DNA from: Sinorhizobium sp. B11
Lineage (GTDB): Bacteria; Pseudomonadota; Alphaproteobacteria; Rhizobiales; Rhizobiaceae
Reading direction: 5' to 3'
Length of the DNA: 64,000 nt
Assembly (NCBI GenBank): GCA_039725955.1
Contig: CP091035.1
Span: forward strand, 62,001-126,000
Part shown: piece after piece, positions 50,837 to 59,211 of the stretch
Layout of the letters: each line of letters starts with the position of its first letter
Numbering within the stretch: position 1 is the first letter of the stretch
Made by a program: the position numbers and the translations under genes
The notes under the pieces: generated by a model
Seen by the model: the letters and a program-made list of their open reading frames with translations, nothing else
What the model was told of the DNA's origin: nothing
The model's database searches: none

Positions 50837-51088
50837 ATGGCCAGTATAACCATTCGCAATATCGACGATCGATTGAAACAGAGGCTGCGCATCCGCGCTG
50901 CCACCCACGGCAGATCGATGGAAGACGAGGCTCGTGACATCCTGAAAATGGCGTTGGCTCAACAGGAGACAGTGCCAGAAAACCTCGCCGCGACTATCCG
51001 CTCTCGCCTGCAGCCGCTTGGCGGCGTGGAACTGGAACTTCCGGCGCGCAAACCGATCCGTGAGGCTCCGGATTTTTCGGCTTCATGA
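50837..51088 (+). CDS. FitA-like ribbon-helix-helix antitoxin
   Basis: 83 aa with a near-perfect Shine-Dalgarno (AGGAGGTGAT) upstream. MASITIRNIDDRLKQRLRIR, AATHGRSMEDEARDILKMAL is the FitA/Arc-type ribbon-helix-helix fold; the C-terminal part wraps the toxin. Its stop overlaps the toxin start by 4 bases. Confidence 0.88.
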   Translation: MASITIRNIDDRLKQRLRIRAATHGRSMEDEARDILKMALAQQETVPENLAATIRSRLQPLGGVELELPARKPIREAPDFSAS

Positions 51089-51498
51089 TTGTCCTCGACA
51101 CCAACATTATATCTGAACTGCTGTTGCCGGTTCCGCAGCCCGCAGTTGTCGACTGGCTCGCGGATCAGTCTCCCACTGCCATTTTCACGACGGCCGTTAC
51201 CGAAGCGGAGATCCTATATGGGCTACGCTTGCTCCCAGACGGTCGTCGCCGACGAGAACTTGAGTCGGCAATCCTGCCGATCTTTACCCAAGATCTCGCC
51301 GGTCGTGTGCTGCCGTTCGCTCGGGAAGCCGACGTCTACGGTACAATTAAACCGGAACGACGCAAGGCAGGTCGCCCGATCAGTCAATTCGATGCGCAGA
51401 TTGCGTCCATCACGATTTCCCGCGGCGCCGCGCTGGCAACTCGCAACGTTGCCGACTTCGGGGGCGTCGGCTTGGTGATCATAAACCCATGGCAGTAA
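51085..51498 (+). CDS. FitB/VapC-type PIN-domain toxin
   Basis: 137 aa: MIVLDTNIISELLLPVPQPA (catalytic Asp5), TTAVTEAEILYGLRLLPDGR (Glu), ISQFDAQIASITISRGAALA (Asp), TRNVADFGGVGLVIINPW. All catalytic acidic residues are present, so with the FitA-like antitoxin this is an intact module. Confidence 0.88.
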   Translation: MIVLDTNIISELLLPVPQPAVVDWLADQSPTAIFTTAVTEAEILYGLRLLPDGRRRRELESAILPIFTQDLAGRVLPFAREADVYGTIKPERRKAGRPISQFDAQIASITISRGAALATRNVADFGGVGLVIINPWQ

Positions 51499-51653
51499 GG
51501 CCTGCGAACTCAGTTGAGCGACGTTAAGTTCATCGCCCCGTACCTGCAATAAGCCGCTAAACGAGATATCCTCGTTCAGGTCAGTCCAGTGGGAACCCAT
51601 TGGACTGATCTAACTTTGCGTCGATTGTCCGGTCGCCATGTTTGTTTTCCCCC

Positions 51654-52823
51654 TTAAGGCTTGAGAACGACTTTCACGCAGCCATCCTTCTTCTCGAGGA
51701 AAGTCTTGTAGAGTTCCGGCCCATCTTCCAGACCACCCGTATGCGTTATGATGAAGGATGGATCGATCTCGCCCTTCTGGACCCGCTCCATCAGGAGCGG
51801 CAAGTAGCGCTGGACAGGGGTCTGGGCCATTTTGAAGGTCAGGCCGCGGTTGATTGCCGATCCCATCGGGATCTTGTCGAGGAACCCGCCATAAACACCG
51901 ACGATCGATACCGTGCCGAAGTTGCGGCAGCAATGGATCGCCTGGCGCAGCACATGGGGCCGATCGGTGCCCATGAAGGTTGCCACCTTGATCCGGTCCA
52001 GTCGGGCATCCCAGCTTGCGGAGGGATCGGACTCGGTGCCAACCGCATCGATACAGGCATCGGCGCCGCGACCGCGTGTCAGCTCCATGATGCGGTCATA
52101 GATATCTTCCTCGAGATAATCGAGCGTCATGGCGCCGGACTTTTGGGCAAGCGCCAGCCGCTCCGGCACGCTGTCGATTGCAATGACACGCTCGGCTCCG
52201 AGGATGAACGCGGACTTGATTGCCATCTGGCCCACCGGCCCGCAACCCCAGATCGCGATCGTATCACCCGGCTGAATGTCGCAGAAATCGGCCGCCATAT
52301 AGCCGGTTGGAAAAATATCCGACAGGAACAGCACTTGCTCGTCGGTCAGGCCGTCCGGCACCTTGATCGGGCCGACATCGGCATAAGGCACCCGCAGGTA
52401 TTCAGCCTGCCCGCCGCTGAACCCGCCAAGCAGATGGGTATAGCCGAACAGGCCGGCCGGCGAGTTGCCCCACATCTTGGTGACTTTCTCCGGGTTCGGG
52501 TTGGACCGCTCGCAGCCGGAAAAGAAGCCGCGCTTGCAAAAGAAGCATTCGCCGCAGGAAATGGTGAAGGGCACGACGACGCGGTCACCCACCTTCAGCT
52601 TGCTATTGTCCTTGCCGACCTCGACCACCTCGCCCATGGTCTCGTGACCCATGACGTCGCCGCTATGCATGTCGGGCATCACCCCGTTGTAGAGATGCAG
52701 ATCCGATCCGCAGATCGCGCAGGCGGTCACCTTGATAATTGCGTCGCGGCCATCCTCGATGACCGGATCGGGAACGCTTTCGCAGCGAATGTCGTGCTTG
52801 CCGTGCCAGGTCAAAGCTTTCAT
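51654..52823 (-). CDS. Zinc-dependent alcohol dehydrogenase family protein
   Basis: 389 aa, medium-chain dehydrogenase with zinc. Catalytic zinc ligands: Cys in CAICGSDLH and the GHETMGEV segment; the four structural-zinc cysteines are in SCGECFFCKRGFFSGCERSN. The Rossmann NAD site is IWGCGPVGQMAI. The long insert (WGNSPAGLFGYTHLLGGFSG) is typical of the formaldehyde dismutase/glutathione-independent dehydrogenase-like group. Substrate unknown. It is followed, in the same direction, by nothing close; the SDR gene lies 47 bases upstream and may share a transcript. Confidence 0.88.
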   Translation of the reverse strand: MKALTWHGKHDIRCESVPDPVIEDGRDAIIKVTACAICGSDLHLYNGVMPDMHSGDVMGHETMGEVVEVGKDNSKLKVGDRVVVPFTISCGECFFCKRGFFSGCERSNPNPEKVTKMWGNSPAGLFGYTHLLGGFSGGQAEYLRVPYADVGPIKVPDGLTDEQVLFLSDIFPTGYMAADFCDIQPGDTIAIWGCGPVGQMAIKSAFILGAERVIAIDSVPERLALAQKSGAMTLDYLEEDIYDRIMELTRGRGADACIDAVGTESDPSASWDARLDRIKVATFMGTDRPHVLRQAIHCCRNFGTVSIVGVYGGFLDKIPMGSAINRGLTFKMAQTPVQRYLPLLMERVQKGEIDPSFIITHTGGLEDGPELYKTFLEKKDGCVKVVLKP

Positions 52824-52869
52824 GTCATGTTATCCTCTTCTAGGAGTAATATCTCTTGTCCCGCGCCTG

Positions 52870-53862
52870 TCAGGGCTGGCCACTTCCGCCGGCCGAGCCG
52901 TAGACTTGTCCCGTCGCATAGGATGCCGACGGATCTGCCAACTGCACATAGATCGACGCCAGTTCGGCCGGCTGTCCCGGACGGCCCATCGGCGTCTTGC
53001 CGCCGAACTGTTCCAGCTTCTCCATTGTCGCCCCGCCAGCAACCTGCAGCGGCGTCCAGATCGGCCCCGGCGCCACGCCGTTGACGCGGATGCCCTTGGG
53101 GCCGAGCTGCTTTGCCATCGACTTGGTGAAGCTCATGCCGGCAGCCTTGGTCATCGCGTAGTCGACCAGATCCTCGGATGGATCATAGGCCTGCTCAGAC
53201 GTCGTGATGATGATGTTCGATCCCGGCTTGAGATGCTTGAGCGCGGCCTTCGTCAGCCAGAACATGGCGTAGACGTTGGTCTTCATGGTCGCATCGAACG
53301 CTTCGCTCGTTATGTCGGAGAGCGCGCCGGCCTGTTGCTGTCGTCCCGCATTGCTGACGAGGACGTCGAGGCCGCCGAGCGCGGCCGCAGCATCTTCGAC
53401 AAGCTTCGTACAGAATGCCTCCTCACGAAGATCGCCGGGCAGTGCAACGGCCTTGCGTCCTTCCTTCTCGATCAGGGCGATGACCTCTTTCGCATCGGGT
53501 TCTTCGTCGGGAAGGTAATTGATCGCAACATCGGCGCCCTCGCGGGCGTAAGCGATCGCGGCCGCCCGGCCCATTCCTGAATCGCCGCCTGTGATCAGGG
53601 CCTTGCGACCGGCCAGACGACCCGAGCCCCTGTAGGCGGTTTCGCCATGGTCGGGCTTCGGGTTCATCTTGCCCGCCAGGCCCGGAAACGGCTGCTTCTG
53701 TTTTTCGAACGGAGGCTTCGCATACTTGAACGTCGGATCCTGCAACATAACTGGCTCCTTTGATCGATTGGCGTTTGATTGGGCGAATGCTGGAAAGACG
53801 GATGACGCCAAAGCCGCTGAGGCGGCTGCGAGCACCGAGCGGCGTCTAATCTTCGTGGTCAT
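52870..53862 (-). CDS. Exported-type SDR oxidoreductase (YghA-like)
   Basis: 330 aa. Residues 1-27 (MTTKIRRRSVLAAASAALAS SVFPAFA) look like a twin-arginine signal. After a Pro/Lys-rich linker (FKYAKPPFEKQKQPFPGLAG) comes a classical SDR: TGGDSGMGRA nucleotide motif, NAG (SNAGRQQQ), catalytic Tyr-x-x-x-Lys in VDYAMTKAAG, and PGPIWTPL. Cofactor-bound SDRs can be exported folded by Tat. It lies directly upstream of the zinc dehydrogenase on the same strand. Confidence 0.85.
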   Translation of the reverse strand: MTTKIRRRSVLAAASAALASSVFPAFAQSNANRSKEPVMLQDPTFKYAKPPFEKQKQPFPGLAGKMNPKPDHGETAYRGSGRLAGRKALITGGDSGMGRAAAIAYAREGADVAINYLPDEEPDAKEVIALIEKEGRKAVALPGDLREEAFCTKLVEDAAAALGGLDVLVSNAGRQQQAGALSDITSEAFDATMKTNVYAMFWLTKAALKHLKPGSNIIITTSEQAYDPSEDLVDYAMTKAAGMSFTKSMAKQLGPKGIRVNGVAPGPIWTPLQVAGGATMEKLEQFGGKTPMGRPGQPAELASIYVQLADPSASYATGQVYGSAGGSGQP

Positions 53863-54074
53863 GTGAGATCCTTGGACAGAAAGACGCGTTGATCGGGCGA
53901 GACGATAATCGTTGCATTCGTCCCGTGTCGTGACGGTCGGAGAAGTCGGATTGTCATCATCGTCTCCGGTCGATCTGTCTTGCTGAACTTCGGTTCAGCG
54001 CCAATGTTCCAAGGAACGAGCATTTGAAGGAACCAACCGGTGCTGATCGTGTTGGCCGAGTAAAGGAGATCCCG

Positions 54075-54950
54075 ATGCCCCACCTCGACACAGACGACCT
54101 GCGCATAACGTTTAATGAGACGGGCGCTCGGTACGGAAAACCGGTACTTCTGCTTCACGGCTGGCCTGATGACGCAACGACCTGGGAAGCGGTCGTGGAT
54201 CTCCTGAAGGACCGCCATCTTCGTTTTGTCATCCCGTATCTGCGCGGCTTTGGGCCGACAACGTTTCGCACCGAAAAAGTGCCGAGAACGGCGAATGGTG
54301 GGATCCTCGCCATGGATGCGATCGCCTTGGTGGATGGACTTGGCATCGAAAAATTCGCGGTCGTCGGCCATGACTGGGGATCGCATATTGCCGAATGCCT
54401 GGCGATCGGGTGGCAAGATAGGGTCGATCGCATCGCCCTGCTTTCGTCCACGCCGCGCATGGGCGGACTGCGGACGCCAGCGTTCAGCCAAGCTCAGCTT
54501 TATTGGTACCAATGGTTCATGGCGACCAAGCGCGGTGCTGCGGCCATCGACAATGATCGGAAGGGATACGCCCGTCTGCAGTGGCAGAACTGGGGGCCGG
54601 ACGGATGGTTCGACGACGCGACGTTCGATCGTGTGGCGAAATCCTTCGAAAACCCGGACTGGCTCGACGTCACGCTGCACAGTTATCGTGTCCGCTGGGA
54701 GGAGGCAGAGCCTGATGCGCGCAGCCTATGGCTCGAGGAAAAGGTAAAGGCGACGAAATCACTGTCGCTTCCAGCCATTTTCATTCATGGGACTGAGGAC
54801 GGCGTCACTCCGCTGTCGACGTCTGAGACCGTGCACGAGAAGTTCACAGGAGCGTTCGAACGGATCCTGCTGCAAAATGTCGGCCATTTCCCTCAGCGGG
54901 AGGATCCGGAGGCAGTGGCGCGAGATCTTGCAGTGTTTCTCGCAGCCTGA
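54075..54950 (+). CDS. Alpha/beta hydrolase (epoxide hydrolase/haloalkane dehalogenase-like)
   Basis: 291 aa from ATG 54075 (AAAGGAGAT upstream). LLLHGWPDDATTWEAV holds the HGxP oxyanion motif; the nucleophile elbow is VVGHDWGSH, an Asp nucleophile (G-H-D-W-G) as in epoxide hydrolases; acid and His lie in HGTEDGVTPL and NVGHFPQREDPEAV. The substrate is not known. It precedes the FMN reductase in the same direction. Confidence 0.87.
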   Translation: MPHLDTDDLRITFNETGARYGKPVLLLHGWPDDATTWEAVVDLLKDRHLRFVIPYLRGFGPTTFRTEKVPRTANGGILAMDAIALVDGLGIEKFAVVGHDWGSHIAECLAIGWQDRVDRIALLSSTPRMGGLRTPAFSQAQLYWYQWFMATKRGAAAIDNDRKGYARLQWQNWGPDGWFDDATFDRVAKSFENPDWLDVTLHSYRVRWEEAEPDARSLWLEEKVKATKSLSLPAIFIHGTEDGVTPLSTSETVHEKFTGAFERILLQNVGHFPQREDPEAVARDLAVFLAA

Positions 54951-55047
54951 GGGCAGCCGGTCCGGAACTTCGTCGGTTCCGAGAGCTTTAGCTGAAGCCC
55001 CCTGGATGTCCAGGCGGCCCGATACCTGCGATACCGGAGGTTGCCCG

Positions 55048-56139
55048 ATGCAACAAACGCCAGCCGATCTCGAACCCCGCAAAGGAAGCCCGAGCCCGCG
55101 CATGGATGAGGACGAGTTCAAGCGGCGCTTTCGCAACCAGTTTCAAGATCCTGCCTTCGAGCCTCTGAAGGCGGAACTCGAGAAGGTCACGGAGGCAGCC
55201 TGGGACGCATACGAGCACTCGCGCAAGAGCCCTCGCACGCAAAAGGCCGGGCCGGAATTTGCAGATCCTTCCTACGAGCTTGCGACAGACTGGCTGGCGG
55301 CCCGCGACGCTATTCGGAAAGCGCAGCACCGCCATGACGATGCGAATGGCCCCCGCCGTTTCCTGCTGATAAACGGGTCGTCGCGCAGCGAACATACGTG
55401 TCCTGGCGAGATATCGAAAAGCTTCCGCATGGTCGAGATCGCCAAGAAGGTCTTGGAGCAAAATCCGCAAAGCAGTGTCGAGGTGCTCGATCTGAGCCGG
55501 ATCGCATCGGAATACGGTCGCCAGATCCATCCCTGCAAGGCCTGCTTCTCGACATCGGCCGCACTCTGTCACTGGCCGTGTTCCTGTTATCCCAATTACT
55601 CGCTCGGACAGATCCACGACTGGATGAACGACATCTATCCGATGTGGGTCGAAGCCCATGGCATCATGATCGTCACACCGGTGAACTGGTACCAGACCTC
55701 CTCGCCTCTGAAGCTGATGATCGACCGGCTGGTGTGTGCGGACGGGGGAAACCCGGATCCGACCACGACGCATGGGAAGCACGCGAAAGAAGCCAAGGAG
55801 ATCGAGATGAAGGGGTGGGACTATCCCAGGCATCTCGAAGGGCGCCTCTTTTCTGTGATTGTCCATGGCGACACCGAAGGCGTCGAAAATGTCCGACGCA
55901 GCGTCTCGGACTGGCTGAAGTCGATGGAACTGGAGCCGGCCGGGACACTGGCGGAAGTCGATCGCTATATCGGCTATTGGGAACCCTACGCGACCAGCCA
56001 TCCGGCCTTCGATAAGGATCAGGCGATGCAGGAGGAAGTCCGCAATGCCGCCCGGACGTTGCAAGAGGCCGTTCTTGCGAAGCAGCACGGCAGGCAGATT
56101 GCAGCCGGATCGCGCCTGAAGCAGGCGAGAGAGAAGTAG
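55048..56139 (+). CDS. NADPH-dependent FMN reductase / flavodoxin-fold oxidoreductase
   Basis: 363 aa from ATG 55048 (GGAGG upstream). The first 110 residues are a charged helical extension (DEFKRRFRNQFQDPAFEPLK). The flavodoxin-like domain follows: FLLINGSSRSEHTCPGEISK (FMN phosphate loop), a cysteine-rich KACFSTSAALCHWPCSCYPN insert, and IMIVTPVNWYQTSSPLKLMI. The cysteine cluster is unusual for plain FMN reductases and could hold a metal. Likely cotranscribed with the antiporter, whose TTG lies 3 bases past the stop. Confidence 0.83.
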   Translation: MQQTPADLEPRKGSPSPRMDEDEFKRRFRNQFQDPAFEPLKAELEKVTEAAWDAYEHSRKSPRTQKAGPEFADPSYELATDWLAARDAIRKAQHRHDDANGPRRFLLINGSSRSEHTCPGEISKSFRMVEIAKKVLEQNPQSSVEVLDLSRIASEYGRQIHPCKACFSTSAALCHWPCSCYPNYSLGQIHDWMNDIYPMWVEAHGIMIVTPVNWYQTSSPLKLMIDRLVCADGGNPDPTTTHGKHAKEAKEIEMKGWDYPRHLEGRLFSVIVHGDTEGVENVRRSVSDWLKSMELEPAGTLAEVDRYIGYWEPYATSHPAFDKDQAMQEEVRNAARTLQEAVLAKQHGRQIAAGSRLKQAREK

Positions 56140-56142
56140 GAT

Positions 56143-57423
56143 TTGAACACCTATGTCGTCACGCTCTTCATTCTCGGCGCCGTCATCCTCCTGACCGCAT
56201 GGCTGCCGATGGCGTTGCGGCGTCTGCCACTGTCGCTGCCGATCTGCTGTGTAGCGATCGGCGCCCTGTTGGCATGGTCGCCTCTCACGCCCCTTCCGAG
56301 AATGAACCCGCTCGATAATGGCGCAATCACCGAGCATCTGACGGAGGTCGTCGTCATCGTGGCCTTGATGGGCGCGGGCCTGAAGATTGATCGACCGATC
56401 GGCCTCCGTCGCTGGGCAACAACCTGGCGGCTGCTTGGAGTAGCCATGCCGATCTCCATCGCTGCGATCTCGTTTCTTGGTTGGCAGTTCCTCGGCCTGA
56501 ACGCGGCGTCGGCGCTGCTTCTGGGTGCCGCTGTCGCGCCGACCGATCCCGTGCTCGCTGCCGATATCCAGGTCGGGCCTCCCAAGACCGGCGAGGAGGA
56601 CGACATTCGCTTTGCTTTGACATCGGAAGCCGGCCTCAACGATGGCCTCAGTTTTCCCTTCGTGCTGGCGGCGGTCGCACTTGTCTCGGCCGGCGACAGC
56701 CCATTCGGGTGGACCGCCCACTGGCTTTTGTTCGACGTCTTATGGAAGCTTGGATCGGGCATCGCCATGGGCTGGATTGTCGGCAGGGTCCTCGGGTACT
56801 TCACCTTCAAATTGCCAAAGGCGGGCCGTATCGCCAGGACAGGCGACGGCCTGGCCGCACTTGGATTTACCTGCATTGCCTATGGCGCAACCGAGATCGT
56901 GCACGGCTACGGCTTTGTGGCCGTCTTCGTGGCAGCGTTGACCCTGCGCAACGTCGAGCGCAATAGCGACTTTCACGGCGAACTCCACGACTTCGGTGAG
57001 CAAATCGAGCGGATGCTGACCATGGTCCTCCTGGTGTGCTTCGGCTCCGTTCTCGCAGAGGGCACGCTCCTTGCCCATGTCGACTGGCGCATCCTCACCG
57101 TTGCCGTCGTCGCGCTTGCCATCGTCAGGCCCTTGGCAGCCTGGACGAGCCTTATCGGCTGTGAACGCCCTCAGGCCGAAAAGCTTGTCGTGTCAGTGTT
57201 CGGCATTCGCGGCATCGGGTCCATCTATTATGTCGCCTACGCGACCGGGCATGCGTCCTTCGACAAAGCTGAGGTGGTCTGGACGACGGTGTTCGTCATC
57301 ATCTTGATCTCCATTGTGGCGCACGGCATTGCCGTCACACCGGTCATGAATTGGATCGACCGGCGCCGCGGCGTCGACAGCGATAGACCGATTGCAACGA
57401 CTGAAGTGGGCGGATCCGGCTGA
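56143..57423 (+). CDS. Na+/H+ antiporter (CPA1 family)
   Basis: 426 aa from TTG 56143. About 12 hydrophobic segments; the ion-site motif of CPA1 exchangers is AAVAPTDPVLAADIQVG (Thr-Asp-Pro) followed by ALTSEAGLNDGLSFPFVLAA with the acidic pair in SEAGLNDG. It exchanges cations for protons across the inner membrane, for pH and salt control. Its place after a flavin reductase and hydrolase suggests a stress cluster. Confidence 0.9.
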   Translation: MNTYVVTLFILGAVILLTAWLPMALRRLPLSLPICCVAIGALLAWSPLTPLPRMNPLDNGAITEHLTEVVVIVALMGAGLKIDRPIGLRRWATTWRLLGVAMPISIAAISFLGWQFLGLNAASALLLGAAVAPTDPVLAADIQVGPPKTGEEDDIRFALTSEAGLNDGLSFPFVLAAVALVSAGDSPFGWTAHWLLFDVLWKLGSGIAMGWIVGRVLGYFTFKLPKAGRIARTGDGLAALGFTCIAYGATEIVHGYGFVAVFVAALTLRNVERNSDFHGELHDFGEQIERMLTMVLLVCFGSVLAEGTLLAHVDWRILTVAVVALAIVRPLAAWTSLIGCERPQAEKLVVSVFGIRGIGSIYYVAYATGHASFDKAEVVWTTVFVIILISIVAHGIAVTPVMNWIDRRRGVDSDRPIATTEVGGSG

Positions 57424-57861
57424 GGTTCTCCCCGACGCCTTAAGACCGGGACGGACCTGTCACGCTCGCCAGCGCGACCTGATGTTCGCTCGAACGCTTC
57501 TCGTTTGTTGTTGCGCCGAAATAGGTGTCTCTCAAGGCAGTGCCGAACCTGTGAGAAGCCAGAAGACTTGTCGATTGATTCAATCGGGTGTTGGCGGCGG
57601 CAACAAGAGCCCAATTGATGGATATCACTTCGACTGTCTGAATCGTCGTAGTTGCTCCTCACATTCCCGCGCAAGGCTATCGCTCTGATCTTTCCCTCGT
57701 TCGACATCCAAGCCCGGAACAATTTGGCGCGAAGGAAATTGATTGGCGGACAGAACGATTTCGGAAAGTCCGTCACCCCGTCGTGATTGCGTTGCCACCT
57801 AAACGATCTGTCAAATTTTCTTTGATATAGCGCACAATCGTTTACCTCAGGGTAGGACAGC
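57424..57861. other. Gene-poor gap of 438 bp
   Basis: Frames on both strands are present but lack ribosome sites, recognisable domains or rhizobial-like composition. I see no repeat or hairpin terminator here. Confidence 0.5.
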
Positions 57862-57993
57862 ATGAGCATTCATCGAAAACTGTTTGCCGCGTCCGCTTTG
57901 GCGATCTTGGCCGTATTGGTTGCCATCAATCCGTTCGGCAGGAACCTCGTCGACGTCCGCCCTGTGCCGTCCATAGTCGAGAGCGTCCGTTAA
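57862..57993 (+). CDS. Small single-pass membrane protein (43 aa)
   Basis: ATG 57862 behind AGGGTAGGA: MSIHRKLFAASALAILAVLV then AINPFGRNLVDVRPVPSIVE. One hydrophobic helix (residues 7-22) with a basic N-terminus, so the tail is periplasmic. Function unknown. Confidence 0.45.
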   Translation: MSIHRKLFAASALAILAVLVAINPFGRNLVDVRPVPSIVESVR

Positions 57994-58086
57994 CGTTCAC
58001 GTGTGCGCGCGTTCCCATCGCATCGTAACAGTTCGTTAATCGGGATGACCTAGCCTTCCGAGCTTCTTCGATCTCGGGATGCCGAA

Positions 58087-58233
58087 ATGGCTGCCAATGA
58101 TAATCGACCTGCTTGCCTGCCCCTGAATGCGAAAGATGTCGAAGACATTTTAGCGAAAGCGCAAAGCATAAAGGAAATGCTGGAGATCGCGATCGCTGTC
58201 GCAAAGCAGCATGTTCAGGGACAGCGTCGCTAA
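58087..58233 (+). CDS. Small hypothetical protein (48 aa)
   Basis: MAANDNRPACLPLNAKDVED then ILAKAQSIKEMLEIAIAVAK. A charged amphipathic helix covers most of it. The ribosome site is weak, so the call rests on the open frame and helical pattern. Confidence 0.4.
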   Translation: MAANDNRPACLPLNAKDVEDILAKAQSIKEMLEIAIAVAKQHVQGQRR

Positions 58234-58427
58234 CGGCTATATGCCGAGAGCATTCAATAGCCGGATGGACGAAAGGCGAGGCTTGGCCGTAACGTTCGCT
58301 TGATCCCGCTGGCTTACGTCAGGCTTTTGTCCAACGACAGAAGAATGATGCGGGCGACGCAGGCAGTTAACAGGCTGCAACATGTCCTGCTCCTGGCCGC
58401 CAACCCCTCCTTCCGGACCAACCAGCC

Positions 58428-59003
58428 TCACTCCGGAGGGGCGAACTTGAACAGCGTGAACGACGTGTCGGTCCAGCCCTCGTTGAACCAGGGCGAAGCC
58501 TGGATGTGAGGGGCCGTGATGTAGATCGCACCATCCGGGCCCTGCGCGAACGTATCTGGCCAACGCAGCCGGCTGTCTTCCAGGAAGGGCGCGACCTTGC
58601 CGTCCGGACCGAGAAGCTTCGCGCCATTATTCTGCATCGTACTGAGATAGATGCGATTCTGATCGTCGATCCAAAGACCGTCAGTCGGCTCGGTATCCGC
58701 GAATTTCTCCGCTTTGACTGCGGCAGGATCGGTTGCTGCCTTCTGAAGTGCGTCCGTCGGAACCTTGTACATTGTCTTGCCCGTCAGCGCCTAGAAATAG
58801 AGCGTCCTTTCGTTCCTCGAAAGGGCAATCCCATCGGCGTTGAACTGTGGCTGGCGTCCATCCGGTCGGCGCAGCGGCTTGCCGTCGGTCTGGATGACCA
58901 CCTCTTTTTCGAACCGATAGGCGAATGCGCCGTCAGAGGCGATGCGGACGTCATTAAGATTGTCATGACCGGTTCGTGCGCGCCCGACATTTGGAACCAG
59001 CAT
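58428..59003 (-). pseudogene. SMP-30/gluconolactonase-like protein, truncated and with internal stop
   Basis: The visible part reads NLNDVRIASDGAFAYRFEKE, PQFNADGIALSRNERTLYF, TAG (58791-58793), ALTGKTMYKVPTDALQKAAT, DGLWIDDQNRIYLSTMQNNG, WPDTFAQGPDGAIYITAPHI and ends FTLFKFAPPE. This is the C-terminal half of a six-bladed propeller lactonase of the SMP-30/yellow type. The first half is missing at about 59003 and a Gln codon has become amber. The piece after the stop (114 aa from 58772) may be made but is not a full domain. Confidence 0.78.
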
Positions 59004-59025
59004 CCCTCGATCAAGTTATAGTGGC

Positions 59026-59211
59026 ATGACCGAACCCGCTGAAGCGCTCGCCAAGTTGATAGCCCATTACGCCACGGACGCGATGGCCTCACGACAAGTA
59101 CGCAGGTTGCCGGCGTTCGCCGTCCCTCGCGAAGGGAATGATCTTTTACTGTCCTTGCTAGAAAAGCTGGATCAAAAACAAGCGGCTGCTACGGCTGCTG
59201 CTCAAACCTGA
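59026..59211 (+). CDS. Small protein beside an HWE kinase, possibly NepR-like
   Basis: 61 aa: MTEPAEALAKLIAHYATDAM, ASRQVRRLPAFAVPREGNDL, LLSLLEKLDQKQ. The helix-loop-helix pattern and the terminal L-L-x-x-L-D segment recall NepR, the anti-sigma factor of the alphaproteobacterial general stress response, and a PAS-HWE kinase converges with it (23-base overlap). The likeness is weak and no sigma or PhyR gene is near, so the function is open. Confidence 0.5.
   Translation: MTEPAEALAKLIAHYATDAMASRQVRRLPAFAVPREGNDLLLSLLEKLDQKQAAATAAAQT

Noticed and set aside
51642..53084. 480-codon open frame on the plus strand
   Set aside because: Antisense of the zinc alcohol dehydrogenase, whose motifs are complete on the other strand.
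54988..56721. 577-codon open frame on the minus strand
   Set aside because: It lies opposite the FMN reductase and antiporter genes, has low-complexity Arg/Gly/Asp text typical of an antisense frame in GC-rich DNA, and no domain.
57237..57869. 210-codon minus-strand frame after the antiporter
   Set aside because: Overlaps the antiporter end and a gap; composition is unlike neighbouring genes and there is no ribosome site.
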